A stretch of 53,274 nucleotides of DNA from positions 1-53,274 of the forward strand of contig NZ_BQXM01000037.1 in the NCBI RefSeq assembly GCF_022836495.1, read 5' to 3'. The stretch is from Desulforhabdus sp. TSK. GTDB taxonomy: Bacteria > Desulfobacterota > Syntrophobacteria > Syntrophobacterales > Syntrophobacteraceae. The position numbers were made by a program, and so were the translations under genes. Below the pieces are notes generated by a model. That model searched no databases. It was not told where the DNA came from and was given only the letters and a program-made list of their open reading frames with translations. Shown here piece by piece: positions 1-6,813 of the stretch (position 1 is its first letter; every line of letters starts with the position of its first letter).

Positions 1-111
1 ACCGCCTCCGCCCCGACCTCCACCACGCGCCTGGGCCTCAACGGCCAGAGAAAGCACAAAGAGCAGAACAGTCGTCAAGGAAAGGATTTTGTAGACTGTC
101 TGATTTCTCAT
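1..111 (-). CDS. Glycine-rich secreted protein, N-terminal part only
   Basis: The gene runs off the left edge, so only 37 codons are seen. They encode a typical Sec signal peptide: a short basic start, a hydrophobic run (LTTVLLFVLSLAV) and a likely cleavage site after AQA. An Arg/Gly-rich stretch (RGGGRGGGG) follows. The ATG at 111 overlaps the stop of the DUF2092 gene as ATGA, and the ribosome binding site GGAGGG lies inside the last codons of that gene, so translation is probably coupled. The function is unknown. Gly/Arg-rich envelope proteins of the DUF6515 type are possible, but too little is visible to say. Confidence 0.6.
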   Translation of the reverse strand, partial: MRNQTVYKILSLTTVLLFVLSLAVEAQARGGGRGGGG

Positions 112-920
112 TTCTTCCCTCCTTTTTTCTCAGCGGGCTTGACCGGTTTGGGGACTTGGGAGAGGAATTCTATCCGATTGGCTTCCTTGGGTATGTCCAG
201 GGCGAAAGTCGAATCGGATATGCTGGGGGAAAGGTTCCAGTCGGAGAAATCTGCCCAGTATTGAGGCTGTCCTTTTTCATTTTTATAGGTAAGGACAACC
301 CTGCGGGGCAAAGGGTCTCCCTCAGCGGGGATCCACACCTGAAAATCCACGCTCTGACCACGAGCCGCAATATGGACACAAGGAGGACTCATGAGAGGAG
401 TGGTTTCCACAATGTCGGCGGCAAGAACCCGCAGTTCCAATTCCTGGGGCAGCCGACTCACAAGGAGCATGGCCATAGGCAGGCGCATCCGGAGATCCTT
501 CAGAAAGTAGGCCACCGCGCCATCGATATCCTCCGGGATGTCGGCCGTGGCATACATATTCCGTTTCGGGCTGAGCACCGTGACGGCCTTCCCGTCGAAT
601 ACGACCGAGGACTTCTCCGCATCACTGCGCTCCACATCCACACGGAGGCGGTCGGGACGGACAATCGTAACACTTCGATTTTCATTGAATTCAATCTTTT
701 GACCGGATTCCTGTACCACGTCGTATCCTGCCCGCAACGTGACGCTGAACTGCTTGAGCTGCGCCAGAAAATTTCCCATGCGCAAGAGTTGCTCCATGGC
801 GGGACTGGGCTTGGAGGAATCCGTCGCAGCAGGGGCTTCAGCCGCTCCAACGGGACCTGCCAAAACCAGAGCCATCATGAACAAGACGCCGTAAATCATG
901 TGTCTGTAGACTCGATGCAT
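108..920 (-). CDS. DUF2092-family periplasmic protein
   Basis: The start is the ATG at 920, which has AAGGAGG six bases upstream; an ATG further upstream lacks such a site. The first 30 residues form a signal peptide (MIYGVLFMMALVLAGPVGA). The body matches the DUF2092 pattern, a LolA-like beta-rich fold: an early LKQFSVTLRAGYDVVQ, a middle PDRLRVDVERS and VFDGKAVTVLSP, and a late DSTFALDIP. The related LolA/LolB proteins bind lipids or lipoproteins in the periplasm, but no role is established for DUF2092. The C-terminus is Lys/Gly-rich and its codons carry the ribosome binding site of the next gene, with which it overlaps by four bases. Confidence 0.7.
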   Translation of the reverse strand: MHRVYRHMIYGVLFMMALVLAGPVGAAEAPAATDSSKPSPAMEQLLRMGNFLAQLKQFSVTLRAGYDVVQESGQKIEFNENRSVTIVRPDRLRVDVERSDAEKSSVVFDGKAVTVLSPKRNMYATADIPEDIDGAVAYFLKDLRMRLPMAMLLVSRLPQELELRVLAADIVETTPLMSPPCVHIAARGQSVDFQVWIPAEGDPLPRRVVLTYKNEKGQPQYWADFSDWNLSPSISDSTFALDIPKEANRIEFLSQVPKPVKPAEKKGGKK

Positions 921-1011
921 ATGCACCCTCCTTGTGAGATGGACATGACGTGCGGGCAAACAGCGATTCTTTCAACGACGGATCCCATCCGTCTCACGCC
1001 AATGCCCTGCC

Positions 1012-2292
1012 CTAGTAGACAAATTCGATACGATTCACCACCTTTTCGACGACCTGAATTCCAAGCTTTGCCATTTCCTCCTTGGCGAGCTCGCTTACAG
1101 TGCCGGTGACCCATGCTTCGAATTTCTGGGAGCCGGGATTGGCCCCCTTGAAGGCAGCCATCGCCATGGGAACGCGCCGACTCGCCATCTCCGTCCAAAT
1201 TCCGTGATCCAGCGGCAGAGGTATGAGCACCGTGTCATTGGCGGCCTTGGCAAAAACCAGGGGTCCATAAACGCTGAGATCCTTGATGGGCGCAACTTTT
1301 GACTGGTAGCCTCCCAGGGTTTCGGCGGTATTCATAAAAAAGTTCGCGGATTCCTCGTCGTCGGCAGAAAGGGCCAGCTTCAGGAGAACCTCCCGCCTCT
1401 TGGCGCCTGACAGGCTCGCCAGGGATTGGACAATGACCGTCTCCTGGGTCGGTGTGTAGGAAGGATGGTCCAGGAATCGCGTCACAAGATCGGAGGGAAT
1501 GCCCATTGCCCGCAGTTTGTCGTCGTTCATCTGGCGGAGTCTTTGAGGTGGATATTCCCTGAGGACATCATTCAATTGCTGGGATACTCGGGTAGCGGAC
1601 ACGGTTGCCGCCGCAGCTCCTCCCACAGGCGCCAGCGCCGCCGAAAGGCTGAGGGACCCTATGGCCGTGGCCCACGCCAGGCTGTTGAGCTCCTTTTGCA
1701 GAGCAGTGTTGCTGGAATATACATCGACTCCCAGCTGAGCAGCCAGCTCTCTTTTATTGGAAGATACCGCCAGTGCCTGTTTGACCTTGCTGTCCTCCCC
1801 GGGAGCGGATTTGGTCGTGAGTCCGGTTTTTACGTTTTCGAACAGCCTGGCGACTCCTCGCGGAACACCCGTGATGGTATCGACCGGGTCCGTGATCAGG
1901 TTGGCACCAAACTCGATGGGCTGAGAAGCGGCATTCTTGAGACCCTTCAAATACGCTTCACTCTTCCTGGTTTCCTGCATAATTCCGATGGCCCAGATTT
2001 CTCGAAGCAGTTTTCGGAGTGCAATGCCCCCTGTCACCTCAAATGGGGCGAAGTCCGAATCCACCCGGTATGTATGCATATAACCGTAAGAAATTACCGT
2101 ATTGTTGATGCGATAGTCCTTTCCCGCAAGCAGCTCCTTCGGAAGAATATCCGATGCCTGTTCGTTCACGGGAACCTCAAAACCGGCCGCACCGAATGCC
2201 TGAACGGCGTAAAACTGGCCAAGCATCAAGGCAAAAAAACAAATCAGAACGAATCCAAGGAAATGTCTGGCATATGAACCCAAATGGAACAT
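1012..2292 (-). CDS. Exported protein of unknown function
   Basis: About 426 residues. The start at 2292 was chosen because AGGAAA precedes it and a signal peptide follows directly (LGFVLICFFALMLGQFYAVQAFGA). The open frame extends 55 codons further upstream but that part looks non-coding. I recognise no family. The N-terminal third carries conserved-looking polar segments (DYRINNTVISYGYMHTYRVDS), followed by an amphipathic helical part, an Ala/Ser/Gly-rich segment near residue 215 (AALAPVGGAAAATVSATRV) that could sit in a membrane, and a mixed C-terminal domain. It lies 40 bases after the radical-SAM gene on the same strand, so it may be co-transcribed with the RiPP genes. A transport, protease or immunity role would be a guess. 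Confidence 0.6.
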   Translation of the reverse strand: MFHLGSYARHFLGFVLICFFALMLGQFYAVQAFGAAGFEVPVNEQASDILPKELLAGKDYRINNTVISYGYMHTYRVDSDFAPFEVTGGIALRKLLREIWAIGIMQETRKSEAYLKGLKNAASQPIEFGANLITDPVDTITGVPRGVARLFENVKTGLTTKSAPGEDSKVKQALAVSSNKRELAAQLGVDVYSSNTALQKELNSLAWATAIGSLSLSAALAPVGGAAAATVSATRVSQQLNDVLREYPPQRLRQMNDDKLRAMGIPSDLVTRFLDHPSYTPTQETVIVQSLASLSGAKRREVLLKLALSADDEESANFFMNTAETLGGYQSKVAPIKDLSVYGPLVFAKAANDTVLIPLPLDHGIWTEMASRRVPMAMAAFKGANPGSQKFEAWVTGTVSELAKEEMAKLGIQVVEKVVNRIEFVY

Positions 2293-2332
2293 CAGTGTTT
2301 CCTTTCTACAATGGTAAATAATCGAAAAAATT

Positions 2333-3490
2333 TTAGATCTCACGGGCGCCGTGGTATGCAACGGTGAACCGCCTGTGATGCCGTGCCGCCAAGGTCTCCA
2401 CCGCATGAAACAGGCGCTGGTAGAACCCGCAATACGGGTCTTTGCGAAGTATGTCACCCCAGACGGTATAGGCCCTCACGGGGCATCCTCCATGGCAGAG
2501 GCTCAAATACTTACACTCCAGGCAGTCCTCCTTTTGAATGAGCCGGCCCGGTCTGGACCGAAGTCGTTGGCGAACAGGGCTGCCCAGCAACAATTCCGAC
2601 AGGCTGTCTGCTTCAAGCACGTTGCCGAACCGGAATTGAGGGTAGCTGGCTACCCAGCAGTCACACTGGGCGACATGTCCACTCGGATCAATACAGAAAA
2701 AATCATTGGCACAGTTGCTTTGCCAGATACAGTGGAAGTCCCTGTGGCCATACAGGAAATGATCGAGCAGTTTATCGAAGGGCCCAATTCTGACCCCGTC
2801 TTCAAAACCTCTCTCCATCCAGATATCAGCCAGCTCGGCCGCAAACCGGCTCAGCCGTTCATTGTCCAGGGGAAATCCCATTTTGGCGGTGTGTCGAAAA
2901 CCACCGGGGAAAGGGGTGTTGATCTGAAAGCTCCTGATTCCGAGCTCATTGACAAAATATGAATAAAACCGCTCGGCCCCCAGCTCCAGAGTCCACTGGT
3001 TGGGGACTGCAATGACGCCAATCTCGATGCCGGCTTCCCTGGCCTCACGGACCTTGCGCTCCCAGACCCGTTGGTACTCCCCGGGTCCTCCCCCCTTGAG
3101 CCTCCTGTAAGAGTTGGGGTAATCCATGGAAGTGCCGACCGTGTTGCCGAACATCTCCGAGACCACCTCATTCCAGTGCCTGCCGTAACTGATCCAATTG
3201 GACTGCAGGTAGTTGAATGCCTGCTTTTTTCGAGCCGCAAAGGTTTCTTGTATGAGCTCATAAGCTCGCCGAAACCAATCCGGCGGCAGAGTAAGGACTT
3301 CCCCCCCCTGCCAATAAATGGACAGGCCCTCGATGCCGGTCTCTTCCATGTAATCCGTGACTTTACCAAGAATATCATCAAGTTGTTCCAAATCTAGACT
3401 GCGTGTGGACTTGTTTTCGAAGCAGTAATCGCAGTCGGCATTGCATCTCAAGGTTGGCAGCAGAATGAGAGAGAAATGCCCGGTGTTCAT
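2333..3490 (-). CDS. Radical SAM/SPASM peptide-modifying enzyme
   Basis: The N-terminus carries the radical-SAM cluster motif CxxxCxxC as CNADCDYC near residues 16-23, followed by the YWQGGEVL segment expected at the SAM-binding GGE position. The C-terminal third has SPASM-type auxiliary-cluster cysteines: CDCW near residue 278, then CLECKYLSLCHGGC and a final DPYC. This architecture is that of RiPP maturases which form carbon-carbon or thioether links in a ribosomal peptide. The start is the ATG at 3490, one base into the stop of the upstream gene; a GTG three bases earlier is also possible. The likely substrate is the W-x-N repeat peptide encoded upstream at 4583-4927, which would make this a three-residue-cyclophane (triceptide) synthase. 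The enzyme class is clear; substrate and chemistry are inferred. Confidence 0.85.
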   Translation of the reverse strand: MNTGHFSLILLPTLRCNADCDYCFENKSTRSLDLEQLDDILGKVTDYMEETGIEGLSIYWQGGEVLTLPPDWFRRAYELIQETFAARKKQAFNYLQSNWISYGRHWNEVVSEMFGNTVGTSMDYPNSYRRLKGGGPGEYQRVWERKVREAREAGIEIGVIAVPNQWTLELGAERFYSYFVNELGIRSFQINTPFPGGFRHTAKMGFPLDNERLSRFAAELADIWMERGFEDGVRIGPFDKLLDHFLYGHRDFHCIWQSNCANDFFCIDPSGHVAQCDCWVASYPQFRFGNVLEADSLSELLLGSPVRQRLRSRPGRLIQKEDCLECKYLSLCHGGCPVRAYTVWGDILRKDPYCGFYQRLFHAVETLAARHHRRFTVAYHGAREI

Positions 3491-4314
3491 CACAGCCCCT
3501 CTCGACCTCTGGCGGGAAACGATGCGAGATCGCCTCGCAGTTCATCCGCTGCTTCTTTGAGCGTCCGAAAAACAGCCTTGATTTCTTTGCAGTCATATCC
3601 GCCATGAGGCACCTGGAAATAACCAACGCAATGGTGGAAGAACTCGCAACGGGAGCACATCGCTTCTCGGGATTCCAACTCCCTTTTGAGCTCCGGAACG
3701 AAAGAGGCCGGGTCATCCCCCAATTTGGCCATACCCTCTCCCCTCGCGAGCCTTTCCTTTCCATCGGCACCCAGATAACGGATAAAAGCCGGATCTTCTT
3801 CCTGAATACTCCAAAGGGTGACAGTGTCTTCACGATAAAACGCCAGGAACATACTCTGAAAATACTCTATGGGCTGACTCATCGTCGTCTCGTGGAGATA
3901 GGCATGCAGCAACGACAGCATTTCTGCAACCCGGGCCGGGTCCGGTTGATCCGCGTGCAACTTCACTGCAAAGTTCAGTGCAGCCGCAAGCTTGGCCACT
4001 TTACTGAATCCGGAGACGACTGGTACGGTGATTCGGACAGGATGACTATCCAAAAGCGGTGACCAATGGTAGAGCATGGGAAGGTCACGCTCCGGCTCCT
4101 GCACGACCAGATCCAGGGGGACCCCGGCTCCCCAGCGCATGAGAGGATGCAGGTCAACATCAGAGCTCACGACCTGAAGGCACGCAACCCCCTGTAGGTC
4201 TTCACCGGTGAGACTTTCCGGGACCTCCGCCGGATTGTGTGCACGGACGATGAGGCGCCGCCCACGGTATGCAGCGACCATCGAAAGCGGAATATTGTAG
4301 ACAAGGGAATCCAT
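3490..4314 (-). CDS. Cysteine-rich SPASM-like partner of the radical SAM enzyme
   Basis: About 274 residues; the start is the ATG at 4314, with a weak ribosome binding site. There is no CxxxCxxC radical-SAM motif. The C-terminus does carry a cysteine set, CSRCEFFHHC followed eleven residues later by YDC, resembling the last cluster-binding part of a SPASM domain. The N-terminal 150 residues look like a mixed alpha/beta domain (GVACLQVVSSDVDLHPLMRWGAG, LDLVVQEPERDLPMLYHW). The stop overlaps the start of the radical-SAM gene, so the two products are probably made together. It may bind the precursor leader or hold an Fe-S cluster. I do not recognise a named family. Confidence 0.65.
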   Translation of the reverse strand: MDSLVYNIPLSMVAAYRGRRLIVRAHNPAEVPESLTGEDLQGVACLQVVSSDVDLHPLMRWGAGVPLDLVVQEPERDLPMLYHWSPLLDSHPVRITVPVVSGFSKVAKLAAALNFAVKLHADQPDPARVAEMLSLLHAYLHETTMSQPIEYFQSMFLAFYREDTVTLWSIQEEDPAFIRYLGADGKERLARGEGMAKLGDDPASFVPELKRELESREAMCSRCEFFHHCVGYFQVPHGGYDCKEIKAVFRTLKEAADELRGDLASFPARGREGL

Positions 4315-4463
4315 CAAAGCTGTTCGCCTTCAGCATACACTGGAAAACCAATAGGTTGTACCGGAAAGCTCCAACATCACCTGCGGCCATGCGAGCTTAA
4401 GTGCCTGTTTTGCGAATAGCTAAGCGCTATACTCGATAAGCTTGAAAAGTTGCCTTTTTTGAC

Positions 4464-4536
4464 TCACGCGGAGACGCGGAGAGCGTGGGGAAAAGCAAGT
4501 GGCAATAGGCTCTGCGCCCTCTGCGGCTCCGCGTGA
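4464..4536. repeat. Imperfect inverted repeat of the TCACGCGGAG type
   Basis: TCACGCGGAGACGCGGAGAG at 4464-4483 faces CTCTGCGGCTCCGCGTGA at 4519-4536, giving an imperfect 18-base stem with a 35-base loop. It lies in the 268-base gap between the RiPP precursor and the partner gene. It may attenuate transcription, letting more precursor than enzyme be made. It resembles dispersed CGCGGAGAC-type repeats seen between genes in many bacteria. Confidence 0.5.
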
Positions 4537-4582
4537 AAATGAAGTTTTTCAACTTCCAAAAGTATAACAGCTGAATCTTTAC

Positions 4583-4927
4583 CTAAAATCGATTGACCCA
4601 TGAACCGCCCCGATTGATCCAGCCGGCACCTCGATTAGCCCAGGCTCCACCTCCTCCGATTCGGTTGGCCCAGGCTCCACCGCCACCTCCATTGACCCAC
4701 CCCGCACCACCGCCGCGGTTGACCCAGCCTGCACCACCTCCCCCGCGGTTCACCCACCCGGCCGCCGCCTCCCGATCCTGACTCAGCAACGCACCGCCCG
4801 CAACGACTCCCCCAATGATGGCCATTGACCACTTTCCAAGGCCGATGAGGAAGCGCCTCCGGTCTACCAGTTCAGCCTCCTCATTGATGCTTTCCTCACC
4901 TTCACGTGATTTGAGATCCTGGTCCAT
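4583..4927 (-). CDS. RiPP precursor with seven W-x-N motifs and a Tat-like leader
   Basis: A 114-residue protein. The start is the ATG at 4927, with GGAGG six bases upstream. Residues 1-22 are acidic, residues 23-29 read RRRFLIG and fit the twin-arginine consensus R-R-x-F-L, and residues 34-48 are hydrophobic. From residue 57 to the end there are only Gly-rich spacers and seven Trp-X-Asn units: WVN three times, WAN twice, then WIN and WVN, mostly followed by Arg. An aromatic residue two places before Asn is the known signature of peptides modified by three-residue-cyclophane-forming radical SAM enzymes. The gene leads the cluster that encodes such an enzyme. That it is a substrate is inference from motif and context; an unmodified Gly-rich structural protein is the alternative. 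Confidence 0.75.
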   Translation of the reverse strand: MDQDLKSREGEESINEEAELVDRRRFLIGLGKWSMAIIGGVVAGGALLSQDREAAAGWVNRGGGGAGWVNRGGGAGWVNGGGGGAWANRIGGGGAWANRGAGWINRGGSWVNRF

Positions 4928-5038
4928 TTTCAACCTCCATTTTCGTTCTCGAGTGAATCAGGTTGGGCGCCAAGGCTCCATTTTCCTGCTCTCGCAAAAT
5001 CCCTATTTCCATGTTGCTGAAGTCGAAGCCATGACAGG

Positions 5039-5542
5039 TTATCCAGACTGTTCGGGGTGAGACTCCTCAACGCCGAGGCGCGAAAAGTGCAAGCTAACGA
5101 TCCTCCACTTGCCCCGGACTTTCATCAGCGTTCCGGACATATTGAATTCGCGCTCCTTCTTTTCGTTTTTCAGAGTGCTCTCGATACGGGTCGTCACGGC
5201 AAACCAGGCCATATCTCCTCTGGAACCGACCGCAATCCAGTCATACTTGAAATCCAGAGTCTTTGCGTCAAACTTTATAAAAAACTGGTTGTAGGCGCTT
5301 CCGATGGCTTCTTCCCCCAGGTAGGTCTCGCCCGGCCCCGTTCCCATCAGAACGATTTCCGGAACAGGTGCATAGGTTTCCATGATTGCTTTGAGGTTCT
5401 GAGCATTGAAGGCCTTATTGTGAAGCTCCACCAAACTCTTCACATCGGCATCCACGCCATTGCCTTTCTGCCTGGCAAGGCAGGGCGAAGCCAATACGAT
5501 ACAAAGGAAAAAGGACAACATCAGATTCCTTTTCAGGGCCAT
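5039..5542 (-). CDS. Secreted NTF2/SnoaL-like protein
   Basis: The start is the ATG at 5542, preceded by AAGGAAA; the open frame upstream is not coding. Residues 1-23 are a signal peptide (LMLSFFLCIVLASPCLA). The rest fits the cone-shaped NTF2-like (SnoaL/DUF4440) fold of about 125 residues: an opening helix VKSLVELHNKAFNAQNLKAIMETYAP, the EIVLMGTGPGETYLGEEAIGSAYNQFF segment, and paired strands ending GTLMKVRGKWRIVSLHFS. Such proteins bind small ligands or act as subunits, and the sequence does not indicate a substrate. It stands alone between the RiPP cluster and the two-component genes. Confidence 0.75.
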   Translation of the reverse strand: MALKRNLMLSFFLCIVLASPCLARQKGNGVDADVKSLVELHNKAFNAQNLKAIMETYAPVPEIVLMGTGPGETYLGEEAIGSAYNQFFIKFDAKTLDFKYDWIAVGSRGDMAWFAVTTRIESTLKNEKKEREFNMSGTLMKVRGKWRIVSLHFSRLGVEESHPEQSG

Positions 5543-5594
5543 GGCTTTTCCTTTCTTCAAGTGTGTTAGGGTGGTCATGATAGCGGGGGCCAAT

Positions 5595-5993
5595 TCAATC
5601 AGGAGAAGTATCGGCCCCCTCCCCCTTGCTGCAGGCAAGGGCTATGGCGCCGAGCAGCGCCTGCTCGTCAAAGGGTTTCTGCAGGAGGGCAAACGCCCCG
5701 GCTTCCCTGGAAAGGTTCATCCAGTGTGCGTCTTCACGGGACGTCATGAAGATGACGGGGCATTTCACTCCCGTAGATGCAAGCCTGGCATAGAGGTCAA
5801 AACCCGACAGTACAGGAAGTCGCACATCCAGGAGGAGACAAACCCTTTCCCAGATTACATCGGATTCCAACACCTCCTCGGCGGATCCATAAACGATGAC
5901 AGGATAACCATTGGACATGAGCAACCTTTTCATGGCCTTTCGCACCGACTCATCATCATCCACAACAAGCACAGTCAAAGGTTTCTCATCCAC
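5595..5993 (-). CDS. Stand-alone response-regulator receiver domain
   Basis: A GTG start at 5993 with AGGTGA upstream gives a 132-residue protein that is essentially one receiver domain. It has the acidic pocket VVDDDES, the phospho-acceptor Asp in LLLDVRLP, the conserved Thr/Ser in IFMTSRE and the Lys of LLQKPFD. There is no output domain, so it acts by protein contact or as a phosphate sink. It follows the FixJ-type regulator on the same strand after about 190 bases, and the palindrome at 6153-6172 lies in that gap, so it may have its own controlled promoter. Its partner is probably the kinase encoded at 6814-9057. Confidence 0.85.
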   Translation of the reverse strand: MDEKPLTVLVVDDDESVRKAMKRLLMSNGYPVIVYGSAEEVLESDVIWERVCLLLDVRLPVLSGFDLYARLASTGVKCPVIFMTSREDAHWMNLSREAGAFALLQKPFDEQALLGAIALACSKGEGADTSPD

Positions 5994-6152
5994 AGTGCTA
6001 TCACCTGTTATAAGGAAGGCATTTCGGCTGTTGGATCCCTGAACGACCCCTCCCCACGGGCAGTGTCCGGGGAAGGAAACGGCAGTTGGAGAAGGAAGAT
6101 GACGACCTATGGCCGTTCGCATTTGACTTTAGCGAAACTGAAAAGGGAGAGA

Positions 6153-6172
6153 TATTGGACTTTGGTCCAATA
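6153..6172. promoter_or_regulatory. Palindromic site TATTGGAC-TTTG-GTCCAATA
   Basis: A perfect 8-base inverted repeat around the centre TTTG, eight bases past the stop of the FixJ-type regulator gene and about 160 bases upstream of the receiver gene. The same 20 bases occur at 16210-16229 and 35606-35625. A dimeric regulator site, possibly for the neighbouring FixJ-type protein, is the simplest reading; a hairpin in RNA cannot be excluded. Confidence 0.6.
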
Positions 6173-6179
6173 GGGCAGG

Positions 6180-6806
6180 TTAATCGGCTGAGGAGCCGAT
6201 TCCCAGTTTTTCTGCCAGGCGGACGAGATCGGCGAGGGATTCCGCACCCAGTTTTTCCATAATGCGGGCGCGGTGTACTTTGATGGTCTTTTCGCTCGTT
6301 CCAAGGACGTAAGCGATCTGTTTGTTCAGCATGCCGGTAATGACCAGTCTGAAGACTTCATCTTCACGGGGGGTCAATGCCTTGATACGCAACTGGAGCC
6401 GTCCCAGTTCTCTCTGCTTCTGTCTTCCCTTGGAGTCCGCGCGAATAGCGCAGGTGACGATATCCAGCAGATCCCCATCCATAAAGGGCTTCTGAAGAAA
6501 ATCCACCGCACCGGCCTTCATGGCTCGAACGCTCATGGGAACGGTTCCGTGACCGGAGATGAAGATGATGGGAAATGTGATCTTCCTTTTGACCAGAAGA
6601 TCCTGGAGCTCGAGCCCATCCAGGCCGGGCATTTTCACGTCGAGGATGAGGCAGCTCGGCGCATCCAGATGCTGGAAGTCCAGGAACTCGATGGGTGAAG
6701 TGAAAGTACGGACGCTATATTCGGCCGAGCGAAGGAGCCTTTCCAGGGATTTCAGCACGGATGGATCGTCGTCGACTACGTATACGACCGGATTTACTTC
6801 TGTCAT
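6180..6806 (-). CDS. FixJ/TodT-type response regulator (receiver plus LuxR-type HTH)
   Basis: About 208 residues from the ATG at 6806, which has GAGGTGG upstream and lies seven bases after the stop of the kinase gene. The N-terminal receiver has VVDDDPS, the phospho-acceptor LILDVKMPGLDG, IFISGHG and FLQKPF. The C-terminal 65 residues are a LuxR/FixJ helix-turn-helix (LTPREDEVFRLVITGMLNKQIAYVLGTSEKTIKVHR split over several helices). Proteins of this type dimerise when phosphorylated and bind inverted repeats. It is cotranscribed with the upstream kinase and is the best local candidate for the 20-base palindrome found three times in this window. Confidence 0.9.
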   Translation of the reverse strand: MTEVNPVVYVVDDDPSVLKSLERLLRSAEYSVRTFTSPIEFLDFQHLDAPSCLILDVKMPGLDGLELQDLLVKRKITFPIIFISGHGTVPMSVRAMKAGAVDFLQKPFMDGDLLDIVTCAIRADSKGRQKQRELGRLQLRIKALTPREDEVFRLVITGMLNKQIAYVLGTSEKTIKVHRARIMEKLGAESLADLVRLAEKLGIGSSAD

Positions 6807-6813
6807 GGCCACC

